From Musa acuminata AAA Group (Eukaryota; Streptophyta; Magnoliopsida; Zingiberales; Musaceae), in the NCBI RefSeq assembly GCF_036884655.1, contig NC_088339.1, positions 24,695,501 through 24,759,500 on the forward strand: 64,000 nt of DNA. Reading direction: 5' to 3'. Shown in pieces: positions 1-12,600 of this stretch. The position numbers and the translations under genes are program-made. The first letter of the stretch is position 1, and every line of letters begins with the position of its first letter. Below the pieces are notes generated by a model. It worked only from the letters and a program-made list of their open reading frames with translations. It was not told the DNA's origin and searched no databases.

Positions 1-642
<642 letters not shown>

Positions 643-748
643 GGTTGGTTCCCCTCCAAAGCCGCCTCTGGCACTCGATCGATTCAAAGATATCCGGAGG
701 GAGGCGGCGATCGACCACGCTGGAGAGCCCTTATATGTACAATTCCAC

Positions 749-871
749 AACCCTAACCCTAAGCGCGGGACGACACATACGGGTCTCTGATCCGCAACCG
801 CTCGTTTCGGGTTTCGGGCCTTTTGGGCTTTCGAGCTGAATATTTGCATCTAAGCCCTCGATCTATTTATA
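749..871 (-). promoter_or_regulatory. RPS9 promoter: telo-box, site II motif, TATA-like box
   Basis: Upstream of the RPS9 start on the minus strand are two overlapping telo-box units (AACCCTAACCCTAAG on the plus strand, 749-763), a site II type TGGGCT (824-829) and a TATAAATA (864-871, read on the minus strand). Telo-box plus site II is the usual pairing in plant ribosomal-protein and other growth-regulated promoters. The TATA-like box is far from the ATG (about 220 bp), so its use is uncertain. Confidence 0.6.
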
Positions 872-1072
872 TTCTCAAATACGGTACAACAAAGACGATC
901 TTACTTACTGTTTGACCGTAGGCCACTTCTGTCTGACCGTCAATGGTTATTATATTCTTGCATAATACACACGGTCGATAAGAGGCTGAAACATCAATAT
1001 CTGTACATGAATAGGAAAGTCTAAGAACGTATAAGCTTCACGCATACGAAGAGAAGGAAGAGATCAACATCA

Positions 1073-2029
1073 CTAATCCCTGGTTATCTTTAGGAACTTG
1101 GATTTTGAAGGTTGGATCTCCTTTTTGCATGCATCCACCTTCTCCTTCAAGAACTTGATGCAGCCTTTCACGTCGGTAGCCTCCATCTTTTTCTTCAGCT
1201 CCGTCATCCCTACCTCCATGGCCTCCTCGTCCTCCTGCTGCAGTACGAACTCCACCTTCTTCATCAGCGTTTCGACGTCGGTCCACAGCTTCACCACGAG
1301 GGATCGAATGCTGTCGAGCTCGTGCACTGAGAGCTCCTCGTCGAGCATCATCTTCACCACCTCCTTCTCGTCCCTCAGGGCCGTCTCCCACCCGTCCCAC
1401 AAGGAGTTGAACCACGGCTCCACCGCCTTTATCGCCGTCGCGCCGGCGGTCCCAGCGGTGATGGCCACGGGCGCCGCCACCGTGGCCGCCAGAACGACGG
1501 AGCAGACGAGCAACCCGATGAAGGTGGCGGTGAAGACGACTTCGCAGAACTTCCGCCACCGCTTGGTGGAGCGCAGCGCCGCTTTGATCTCCTTCTTCCT
1601 GTCCCGAAGCCGGTCCATCGTCTCCCTGAGTTTGCTGAGCGCGTGCTGCGGCTCCTTGACGTTCAGTCCGGCGAACGGGTGGCCGGCCCACTCGAGCTCC
1701 TGCAGCTTGGCGACGGTTTTGGAGTAGGCATGCTTCTCCTTCCTGTCGGCCTTCTTTTTCTTTTTGTTCCGGCGGTGCTGCTGATGCTTCCTCTTCTCCT
1801 CCTCCTCATAGTGGTCGATCGCGGCGTGGATGATACTGACTCCCAAGAGGACTTTGCCGAGGCATCGATCGAGCTCGTCCAGGCCGCTCTTGATGGCGGG
1901 TAGAATGGATTCTGGGTACTCCTTGGCGAACGCTGCGAGCTCCGGATTCCTCTGAATCACCTTCTTCAGCTCGGGGGAGTGCAGGTCGGCGGCGGCGGAG
2001 CTGCGGAGCTTGCTGGAGGAGCAGCCCAT
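1073..2029 (-). CDS. UPF0496 family protein, N-myristoylated membrane protein
   Basis: Single-exon gene of 318 residues. It starts MGCSSSKL, a strong N-myristoylation signal (Gly2, Ser6) with Cys3 for palmitoylation, so the N-terminus is probably membrane anchored. Next come a helical, charged N-terminal half, a Lys-rich run (residues 89-99), and a hydrophobic stretch at about 162-195 that could cross or re-enter the membrane. A long C-terminal coiled-coil-like region contains repeated Glu/Lys/Val heptads. The order (helical, basic, hydrophobic, helical) and the text around TMDRLRDRKKEIK and PWFNSLWDGWETALRDEKEVVKMM fit the plant UPF0496 (ROH1/BPS1-like) family. The molecular role is unknown. 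Opposite-strand frames here are long only because of high GC. Confidence 0.8.
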   Translation of the reverse strand: MGCSSSKLRSSAAADLHSPELKKVIQRNPELAAFAKEYPESILPAIKSGLDELDRCLGKVLLGVSIIHAAIDHYEEEEKRKHQQHRRNKKKKKADRKEKHAYSKTVAKLQELEWAGHPFAGLNVKEPQHALSKLRETMDRLRDRKKEIKAALRSTKRWRKFCEVVFTATFIGLLVCSVVLAATVAAPVAITAGTAGATAIKAVEPWFNSLWDGWETALRDEKEVVKMMLDEELSVHELDSIRSLVVKLWTDVETLMKKVEFVLQQEDEEAMEVGMTELKKKMEATDVKGCIKFLKEKVDACKKEIQPSKSKFLKITRD

Positions 2030-2109
2030 AAAGCTCGACTCACGAGAAGATTGAGGATCCGAATGTTGAAGCTCTCACCATTGCTCGACTCAGCCTCCAA
2101 TCAAAAACG

Positions 2110-2116
2110 ATTTATA
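2110..2116 (-). promoter_or_regulatory. TATA box of the UPF0496 gene
   Basis: TATAAAT read on the minus strand, 81 bp upstream of the ATG at 2029. The spacing suits a core promoter with a short 5' leader. Confidence 0.5.
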
Positions 2117-2950
2117 GCTTGGAGATTAGATCCAACAAAACACCACAAGCTTTCATGCACATCGACGTGGCAACGATCAAACACGGCGAAGGGGACACCT
2201 GTCCATTATCTAGCGGCTGTAGTTCGCACAGTTGCGGAGATTACGAGGAAATTGCATGCGAAGTTTTACGTATCGTTTCTACGAGGAAATTACACGTAAA
2301 ATTCTATGTGGGTCCGCTGCAGCAGACGTTGCATGGAAAGTTTACACGGGGGTTAGTAATGTGACAGCTGGGCGAGGGAAGGGTCCGGAGGAGATTACAC
2401 AGGAAAATTGCAAGAAATCTTCTGTTTTCAGCTCATTGGGAGCGCTATGGACTTTTCATACATGTCGCTGACATGGAAAACTCATGGTATTTCATACGCA
2501 ATGCTCGATGAATGCTATTGATGAAGCATTGAGTTGTTGAATGATCTTAAATATTGATTATTTTCACGATTTCGAACAAAAATACATCATTCTCTTAACG
2601 TCTTGTATGGGGAAGATATTATCAACCTCCCAAAAGACCAAAGAGAAATTGTGATGCCACAAAAAAATACGTTTAATCTTGGCATCATTCCCAATACCGA
2701 GATCCAACGATGAGTAGGAAATCAAACATTTTAGAAAGATACGGCCATCTGACTCAGCAAGTATATTGTAATGCTCCTCAAGAATAGTTGATGGCGGTGT
2801 ATTCTTCTTAGGAATCTTTGACTGACACCATTGACTAAGGACATTTCTTCTTCTCCGTCCATCGCAATGCTGGCATGGCAAAGCAAGTTGGTGGAGGAGG
2901 CTCCTCAATATTCCAAGAAGCATGGTGGATGATGCGTCCAGGGAATGAGG

Positions 2951-3028
<78 letters not shown>

Positions 3029-5141
3029 GTCTCTTACATTAGATTTTAACCATTGATTGACTTCAATATCAAATGCAATTTGCAGGCTAATATTTGGTAG
3101 TTTGACATCAAGGCACTTCCAAAGAAGTTTCCTCTCCCGAGGGAGGAAAGGTGACAAGCTACTTCGCCTAAAATTACTTCTGAGTTTTCTTTCCGCTTTC
3201 CTGTTGACCACATAGAGCGACAACTTTAGTTTGAATGACTGTTCCATCACGATTCAACCCAAAAAAAACAAAGAGAGAGAAAGAAAAGCATAGTTTCGTT
3301 GATTGGATTAGTTTTGGGATTCTTCATCGAATTCACTCCATGTAATTGTTTTTGTATTCAATTAACTAATGATTTAATGTGATTTAAGCAGGTCAAATAG
3401 TTATGGATTACAAATAAATTCTAGAATTATAGTGAAAATACATGGATATGATCGATAAAACTAATAATTGAGTTTTAGGAAGTGAATGCAGAGGCCCATA
3501 ATTGTTGTTCTTAGGTGTGATCTCATCGAAAGATTCAATGTAATTTTAAAAACAATTATTTAATATAATTTAGGTCAAATTGTGATTTTAATTATTGTAT
3601 CACTCTTAAATAAGGATGGTTTTTATGCTGTTCAAATATTTTTGATTTTTTTTATGGAAATACTCTTAGCACATCAATTTGTGTTTTAAACCAATTTGAA
3701 TGTTTATTTTTCTATTTGTGTTTATAATAGAGAAAAATAATATAATGATAATGGCGATAATAATAGTATAAAAGCAGTAACATATAATGGCTAAATTATT
3801 CTAACCCTTTATATTTTTTTTTTCTCTTGAATCACGTATTTTATATTTGACTTTGTAGATATTATATAACTTTATGTCGTGACCGAGGAGATGGCACATC
3901 TTAATTTGGATTGAATGTGCAAGATCATCCACGTAGATCATTAGCGGAAAGGGAGGTGAAGTTGGTTGAAGGTATGATATCGGGGTTCCACTTTGTGTTC
4001 ATGGTCGACTCGATGTGAGATTCGATTGGTCACGTCTCCGGTGTGCCCTTACAAAAGTTGAGAGAAAGAATTTCTAACTCGACTTATTCGATTGTTAAGT
4101 TAGCAAGTGGATTGTCGTGGCATTCGAAGTTCGATCCATTTTTCTGGATTGAGAGTTTGATATTTATACTTACAAAAACAGCTCGAAGGTATACATGTTG
4201 TTAATGCTCGTTGTTGTCTCGTTCAACGTGATCACATGAGCGATCGACCCATACGTGCTTGATCATGCGAGTTAGCTCATTTGGATTTCTACCACGTGGC
4301 ATCGACTTGTTCGGTTCCACATAATATGGAGTCGATTGTGTACAATTCGATCAGTTGGCTTCACTCCCTATGAGATGACACATATTGAGTCGCTACACGC
4401 GGGCTCCTCAATGCCTAAAATATTCCCTATCTGGAGATATATTTAAGACGTTCGGCTTTTACTACATGATTACTTCCATTTTCTTATCATTTTTATTGAT
4501 TATCTTATGAAACGTGAGGGTAAAAAAGTTGAAAATTTTGTGCTGCAAGGATTTTTCAGTTTTAAGTGTATAATAGAATAAAAGAAATGATCGATCAACT
4601 CGTTGTGGAATTTGGAAAGAAGTTTCGGATCGTCCAGCCCGACTCATATAACTCTTTGAATTTATGGAATTTACTTCTGAATCTCCAATACGATGATATC
4701 GACTTGTGCTTAGACTAACGTCGGGTGTGATTCCTTTGACTCCAGTAAAGCTTCGAGAGTGAGTCAGGCCGATTAAAGACCGAGAATAGTCAAACTTCAA
4801 TTTATTCCCCCGTCAATTTTATGCTCTCAATTTCGGTCGATGTTTACGCTACATACAAAATATCATAATCGGATAGCGAATTTTTTTAGATGTCTAAAAA
4901 TTAAACTCGTTAAAAAAAAGGACTGATTTAAATTATTTCGAATAATAAAAATCGATTATTCGAAACAAAGAAAACATCAAGCAATTTACCTAATAGTAAT
5001 AATAATAATAATAATTAATAGTGGCTGTTTAGTAAATGTAACTCGATTCGAGGGGACCCGAGTCGACGCGGACTTGTTAACGGGGCGGTGAAGAAGCCGA
5101 TTCTGACTCGCTTTGCTGATCTATTACCGGGCTGGGAGGAG
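2117..5141. other. Intergenic, AT-rich, no supported gene
   Basis: Spacer between the UPF0496 gene and the gene starting at 5142. It holds a long CT microsatellite (separate entry). It also holds a less AT-rich stretch at about 3880-4800 with scattered words such as TCGACTCGATGTG and GATCGACC that looks like decayed transposon DNA, but I found no terminal repeats or coding domain to prove it. Frames at 2564-3250 and 4462-4800 show no recognisable domain. Confidence 0.5.
2955..3024. repeat. (CT)n microsatellite
   Basis: Uninterrupted CT dinucleotide run of about 35 units. On the minus strand it gives an artificial Arg-Glu repeat inside an open frame. Confidence 0.97.
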
Positions 5142-8100
5142 ATGACGGGCGGCTCTTCCATCCCCGTCAAGCTCGCGTTCTCCATCTCTTTCGCCTTCTC
5201 CTTCTCCTTCTCCTTAACCCTTGCGGCTTCCTCTCCTCATTTCCTTACTCCCTTTCCCAAGATCTCATCTTTCCCCTCTCTCAAGGCCGCCTCCTCTTCC
5301 TCCCCCCGGACCACCGCCGCCCACCTCCTCGCCCTCCTCGGATCCGCGCATGACGCCGGGAAGGTGCCCGCATCGGAGGCCTGGGGGCTCCGCTCCTGCC
5401 TCCGCTTCCTCGTCCCTTTTTCCTCCTCCACTCCCGTAAAGGAGAACAAGCACCTCCGCCTGCGCCACGATGCCGACGACATGGTGTGGTGGCCGCCAGA
5501 GCCGGTGATGGAGCTGGCCCGCCTCGCCGTCGACTCTGGTGGCGACCCGTCAGTGATCCAGATGGCGCTGGATCCCACTCCGTTGCCTGTGAGTCCGGTT
5601 ACGTTATATTAGAGAATTGCATCTTTACTTTTGTTATGTGATAGAAATCGATGCTTTTACTAAATTTTTTGTGTTGTCGATTCAAGTTAAGCATATTCAT
5701 TGGTTTAAATCTCGTAATATCACAATGATCTCAGTGAAATTCTCATACCAATTGAGCCCTAAAAGTATGGTTTTTGAATGATTCCTCCTTTCCTATATGC
5801 CTAAATAAGTTATCTGTTTGGTCAACCTTTGTGAACTTCGAATGAATAATAGCAGACGGAAATTTGACTTGAAGTCAGTCTGATTTCCTAGGTGCCTGAT
5901 GTGGAGGGCTTGAAGAAAGATAAATGTCAGTTGACAAGAACTCCGTATGGGTACCGTTTTGCAAACATGGTAAGAAATGTCAACTGATTGTTCCGCTTTC
6001 TTTATTCTGACCTGTAAGCAGTGGTGAAATGCTTGAACATTTTGAACAGGAATTAAATACATATTTTGCCTTCTTGTTTGAACTGATCGTGGAGAGAGGA
6101 CCTTCTGTGGGCTTAAACGTGTCTCTCAGTCGATATGACTTGTTTCATGGGCACCTCTTCGTTGCCACTGACTCTGGAAGGCTTGGCATGCTGTGAGTTG
6201 AAAAATGAGCATCTAAGTTAACTCATCTGTTTCGTTACATTGGAATCTATATAATGCCTCGGTGCAATATATCTCATATTCCAATCATCTCATTGACCTG
6301 CTTACCGTGTATTATCAACAGCAACACAGTCAGTGAAGAGACTCCGTAGCTGGTTGAGTTGTCTCGGTATTAAAAATGTTACAATTGGATTTATTTACTA
6401 TATTCAACACATCTGTCTAAGGCAGTATGATCAGGTTTTAGGGGAGCTTTAACAAGTGAGTTTGTTTCTCCAATCAATTTCTCTTTTCTTCACAAACTTT
6501 GTAGGGAAAGCTGCTGCTGCAAATCGTTAAATAAATATGTAACTACTACTCCGCCTTGATAATGCAACTGGGACTGCAAACACCGGTGGTATAGAAAAAT
6601 TGAAAAATTGTCTATTAAAGTACACATTGTATAATTTGATGTGCTTTATCTTTAGATTTTTGAAAAGGCAGTGTGGCATGTTAGTTTTTGATATATTATT
6701 GCAGAGAAGCAAACTGCAAATTGCTTCGTTAAGTCTCAACTTCTAATATGCATTTAAATTTGAAATTTTTTGGCTTTATGACTATTTATTTATCTATATA
6801 TATCATTATTCTTTTCCAAGTGAATCTCTTCATGCAAGTTTCTCACAACAATTTAATTACCCATGTAGCCTTGGTAAAGGGTTTAGAACCTTGATACAGG
6901 CAGGGGAGTAGGAAGTATGCTCGTGTTCCAGAGTTAATTCTTATGCCTTTGAATACTTAAATACTCATTGTTGTTATCTTCATTTATGTTTCTATTTGTC
7001 ATTTGTGGCTTCTTATCTAGCTATATTGTCCATATGTTGGAGAGTTAGCGGTTTCTAAAATACCAACTACATCATTGTAGATGTTAATTCATTCCATGTT
7101 CCATTAAAGTGTCTTTTACCGCAGGATCTTTCTGGTCATTTGTGTTTTATTATCATGCTTTGCAGGTTCCATGCAAAAGAGTATCCAGCCTGTGAAAAAG
7201 AATCATTTCCTTATAATATGGGTTATTGCCAGAGAGGTAATTATTGGAGTTACTCTTAGTGCATCTATTGCAGCTCCCCATCATTTTATTTTCATCATCA
7301 CCTGACTGACTGTTGGTGAAATTCTTCCACATTTACAACTGTCGATCTGCTTATTTTATTTGATCTTCTGAAGTTGGTCATACCCTCTGGCCCTACCAAG
7401 TGTTGTGTGTCTCTTTCAGGATCAAATGTGGTTTATGATGATTCGATGAATCTAAGGAATATACTATGGCTTGCACCACTGCCTAATGACATCACAGAAC
7501 CTTGGCTGGCACTTGGTATATCTTCAATCCAACTTCCAATTACTTCTTGGTTTAAATTGCACTAAAAGTTCCTCTGTAATTGAATGTCTTCTAAGATCAA
7601 GCGGATTATATTTTCCTTTGCCTCTTAGTTCTGAAATTATTGGCATGTTATCTTTGTCAGTGGGGAGGATGTACACTAGGTTGGACTTAGTTAATATCTC
7701 GACATAATTTCCTTTATTACTGGTCCAACTCCTCATACGCCAAAGCAATTTTCATAGTTCATTAGTCCTTTAGACTCTGTGGGGCAAATCAAACTTTGGC
7801 TCTATAGTTGACCATGCAATTCTATGAGAATACAATAGATATATAATTAGTATCCATTGGCGGAACTTGAGATGACCTGGAAGAGCCAAACTAAAGTGTG
7901 ACTATGTACTTCAATAGGATACAGGAGGCATGACTAACTCGATATAACGCCAAAGAAAGAAAATCAAGAAATCTTGTGCGGTGCCACGAGTGTGTCCACT
8001 TGAGGAAGAGTCTATGTCAGTAGAATAATTTGTCCCTCTGAAACTTCATAAGAATAATGGGATGTTGAAGGGAAATAATTGACTAAATTGAAGTTCCTCC

Positions 8101-8428
8101 ACACTGAACTAGTTGTATATGGATTTAGGTGTGTTGGTGGTCCTGGATGCTCATCCTGAAGGTATTATATTCAAGGAACTAGTACCAGAATATGTGGATA
8201 TTGTGAGGACGATATACGAAGGTTAGTTTCCTCCTTTCATCTTTTCTCCTAGTTCTAGTTTCTATTGTCATTGCAAAGCTTTGTTCATTTTCATAACTCA
8301 GGTTATACTTTGGGTGATTAATGTGGGTTCCTTTGTTCCGATCAGATGATTTTGGGGACCATGTGGCCGATGTCAATTACTTGAACGATGTTAATGTCAT
8401 TTCTGGCGACAGAATTTTCATATGCTAA
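5142..8428 (+). CDS. Conserved plant protein of unknown function, seven exons
   Basis: Exons by junction and phase: 5142-5588, 5892-5969, 6050-6192, 7166-7236, 7420-7515, 8129-8221, 8346-8428. Together they give 336 residues. The ATG at 5142 is the first in frame; upstream codons are open but have no ATG. The N-terminus (residues about 8-28) is hydrophobic and Ser/Phe-rich, followed by a Ser/Pro/Ala-rich stretch, so an organelle or secretory targeting signal is possible. The body contains VWWPPEPVMELARLAVDSGGD, LTRTPYGYRF, VERGPSVGLNVSLSRYDLFHGHLF, FPYNMGYCQRG and LVVLDAHPEGI. From memory these are highly conserved across land plants, but I cannot attach a function. The protein ends in IFIC. 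All seven junctions keep one open frame, so the gene looks intact. Confidence 0.8.
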
Positions 8429-8991
8429 AATTTCCATGGAGGAAGCTTCTCCCTCAAATGGCTCTTAAAAAGATGTTCTCTTGATAAGATCTATTCTTCT
8501 GGTTCTATTATATTCAAACAATCTATTTTGATACATGCTCCTGCATGGTCGGCCGATTGTTTTAGCTATAACCCTATTAAGGTCGTGTTGCTGTGTTACT
8601 CCTATGTTAAAAAAGAAAGGTTGTGTGGGTGCTCAGACATGTATGGAATGAAATGATGACAGACCGTTTTATTATGAAGTGAGTTATGAGTTCCATTGGT
8701 TGTTCTCATTCTTCAGTTCTTTTCCCAAGTTACTGAGTATATTGATTTGATTTTTGTTATGCAATAGGCTTTATGCAAAGATTAATCTGCCCTAGCTGAC
8801 AAATTCAATTAATCCACCTAGTTATCTTATAAATTCTCATTCTGATATTTAAGATGTTGGTTGAATGGCCAGACTGAGATACTCTGAGCTTTATGATTTT
8901 ATTATTATTATTTAATTTTATAATCAAAATAAAATTTTATCTTACAATGGACCAATTAGTTGATAAGCAACACTTTCTGGCAAGTGTCTTT

Positions 8992-9030
<39 letters not shown>

Positions 9031-9605
9031 GAGAAACAAATATGTAAATTTGATGTTGCAAAGAATTTTATTTCATTTTTTTTATAACTACTTATCATGA
9101 ATTTGGAAAGATATAACCATTTTATAATTTCTTTTAAGTTAATTAAAAATCAAGAGTCTTTTTATAGATCGGATCAACTAATTTCTATTATATGAATATT
9201 GTATTTATACTCTCGAGCTCCATTTATTTCAAAGTTAGATTTGACTTAAACATGATCAATTATATAACAAATATTATTCAATTATTTTTATGTACCAAAT
9301 TACTTTTATGTCGAGCTTAAGTACTAATCAGGTCTTTGTAGGATTCATCCGCTCCTTGTCGGACTCGGATCTGAATCCGGATCCGGATTCTCTTTGATAG
9401 ACACCACTGTGCGGCCCTCGATGCCCGCATAGGGCACCACATCCCCGATCCAAGTTAGGGTCTCGCCCTGAATCTAGGGTTCTTGGCCCCGGACCTTGAT
9501 TACCTCGGTCACCCTTCGGCGATCGCCGGATCGATTGCGCGTCTGATCGTTTCAATCTCTTTTTCTTACCATCTGTCGCTGATTTAACCTTCGTATCTCG
9601 GAAAG
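8429..9605. other. Intergenic spacer and LSM4 promoter/leader
   Basis: The AT-rich 3' flank of the previous gene is followed by a TA microsatellite (8995-9026). A GC-richer stretch (about 9340-9605) is probably the LSM4 promoter and 5' leader. No other gene is seen. Confidence 0.6.
8995..9026. repeat. (TA)n microsatellite
   Basis: Sixteen TA units between two genes. Confidence 0.9.
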
Positions 9606-12600
9606 ATGGTAAATTTCTCGTGTATCCGTTTTCTTTTGGCGAGTTTTTTCTTTGCCGGGTCTTCCATTTTGACCTATTGATGCTACTTTGCAGCTTCCGC
9701 TATCGCTTCTGAAGACAGCACAAGGGCATCCCATGGTAAGAGGACACGGTGTCTTTATCTTCTCTAGTAACTGGTCGTTCTGTTCTTGTTTAATGTGGTG
9801 TTCTGATGATCGTACCGCGATGGGACAGCTGGTGGAGTTGAAGAATGGGGAGACTTACAATGGGCACTTGGTGAACTGCGATACCTGGATGAATATCCAC
9901 CTCCGTGAGGTCATTTGTACCTCAAAGGTAAAAGTTTTCCCCTTTTTGTCTGTCTATTTTGTTCGTTCGATTGTGGTCTATATGATGGACTTGCTCATAT
10001 TTATGCTTCTTATAGGATGTCGTTCTGGTTGTAGGATGGTGATCGATTTTGGAGGATGCCAGAATGTTATATTCGTGGGAATACCATTAAGTATCTTCGA
10101 GTTCCTGATGAGGTATGCATCATGAGCGTTGGTTCGATCTTTCTTTAGGTCAATACAACGCTTAGCTGTCTCCTATCCTTTAACCTGGGCATGTTATAAA
10201 TATTATAGATGAAGTCCACATGGAAGCATTAAAATTGAACACTAAGTCGACATAGAAGTCGATGCTGATTGAATAACCTGTTCTTAATCTAGCTTATGTT
10301 AGCAACATGGTGGATATTGTCTAGAAATTTGTAGAGTAGTTCATGTTATCTGTGCTAGTTTCTCTTTATAATTTTTCCACAACTGGAATATGCAAAAATT
10401 TACACATAAAAGCCATTTGGATATATACAGCTTACAAAATGTTTTTGATTGTATACTTATATGTCTAATATAGGATTATAAATTATTTCATGTAATCCTA
10501 GTGATGGAAACTAAAGCCAGATTTCAGCAAATTATAGGGTTCTACACCTCGATCATGGCCTCGATGGAAACTGCAAAGCTGTAAAACTAGCATGGGTAGA
10601 GAGAGAGAATGATGATGAGGATGAGGCGGAGGCACAGATATAATATTCGAGTAGACATCAACCCAACAGTTCCTCCGATCGCAGTGTCAATGATCAAATC
10701 ACATCGGGCCACTAGGTTAATAAAATATTAAATCTAGACATTATATAATTCATTTTATATACAAAAGTTATATACTTTGTTCTATTAATTCAGCCTCTTT
10801 TCTAGCTAGACCGCTGCTTGATAGATCTCTTCTGGTCTTTTAAGTCTTTTTATCAGTCAAATCATTTGTATGCGAAGTTTGAGGTCTGCTCAGTATTTAT
10901 GTGCCGTCACTTCCTCCAAACAACACCCAAATCATTTGTATCCTTTATTAGATGAGATGCTGAGAAAACAAATCAAATTGGTAATATATTTAAAGTTATT
11001 GTTTAACTACCTCTGATCTTTTAAGGCTTGGAGCCCACATTTTTTGCATACCTTGAGAAATAAGGTTGCATGGCAGCAATTCCAAGTAAATTGATTCTCG
11101 GTTAGACTATGCATGATCGTAAGATGAGACATTGATATTGTAGAGGTACTGAAAGGAACTACGTATTCTTCTTTGGAGCAATCTGACATACTGAGGAAAT
11201 GTTGGATGATCTCATTGTTCTTGGGAAGTCTAGAGATGTATGACCCTGACTAGGTGTAGAATCCAAATTTGGAAAAACAATGAGGTGCAAATAATGCCAA
11301 TTTAAAATTTCAATTCATCGTTTGAAGAAAAATATTCAACCATGAAAACCAAATGGACATATTTTTGCCAACATATTTTCTGAATAATATTGAAGATTGA
11401 TTTTATGGAGCATCACTCCTGTGATAATTCCATCAGTTGGGACTAGTTTGCTAAGAAGTGATAAATCATCACCTAGGATCTTTTTTTATCAAGTTCTATA
11501 TCGTACTCGCTATTAAATATCAAAGCAAACTAAAGTAACTATCAAAAGTCGCTTTGGGAGAGGAAACATTATATCAGTCTGCCATTACATCACCCAGATC
11601 AGTTAGTGGTCTAAACGACTTGGACATCCAGAAGACAATATTTGAAACTGATGCAGTAGAAGAATCTTGTTGTAATTAAAATGTGCTTAGAGTTATCTCT
11701 GATCCTTCTTTGTATGTTTCTTTCTGGAAGTTCCATTTGACTTCCAGAAGGGTATATATTTTACTTCCAGAGATCTGTAAGAGTCCTTAGGTTGAATCAG
11801 AGCTATCTATTTTACCTAAAGAAGGTCTACTTAAAAAAAATGCAATATAAGTATGATTATGAGAAGGACTATGGTTTACCTTTTGTTGCTTTTCTGGATG
11901 AGGCTCCTTGACAGTTATATGTATTTGCCGATGCAAGTATCTGCAATAGGCACTTTGTGACATTTTTTATTGTTAGAATGCTTTTGGCTTGCCTCAAGAA
12001 AATCATTTCATGATTTCTGTAATTCCCTCTCCATTGCTTATTTGACTGATTGTAAACCTTCTGCTGTTTTAGGTGATTGACAAGGTTCAAGAGGAAACCA
12101 CCAAGAGTCGTACAGGTAATTTGTGTGGATCCTTGGTGCATATAATATTATTAGCAAACTTAAGCTACCATGAGAAACTGGTTTGCCTATGTTAATTCAT
12201 GATATGAGAATATTTACTTCCATAACTATGATACATATGTTCACCCTACCAATCGTACACCAAAGATTGAAACACATTTAACAAAGAAATTGATAATGCT
12301 GCTTTTTGGGTCCTCAATTCTAGTTTCTTGTTTAGCCTTTATTATTTGTCTAAGTGCATCCCGAAAGTTCAATTTACCACTCTAGTTGGCTGAATTCTTA
12401 GCTTCAACTTGTACTGAATCGTTAGCAGTCATTTTAGTTGTATCTACATTGTGAAGGCATGTCGTCTTCATTTTTTTTGCATTACATAACACCGTACTAG
12501 GTGTTTACTGGAAGACTTAACCACCTTACTGTCACGAACGGTCGTCGCGCACCCGCAACAACACCGTTCAACGAACCGTTCGTCGCTCACACCTGCATGT

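Noticed and set aside
2564..3250. 228-residue minus-strand open frame
   Set aside because: A third of it is the Arg-Glu run made by the CT microsatellite. The rest matches no family I know and shows no splice context.
3880..4800. Decayed transposon between the UPF0496 gene and the gene at 5142
   Set aside because: Composition differs from its flanks, but no terminal repeats, duplication or domain could be shown.
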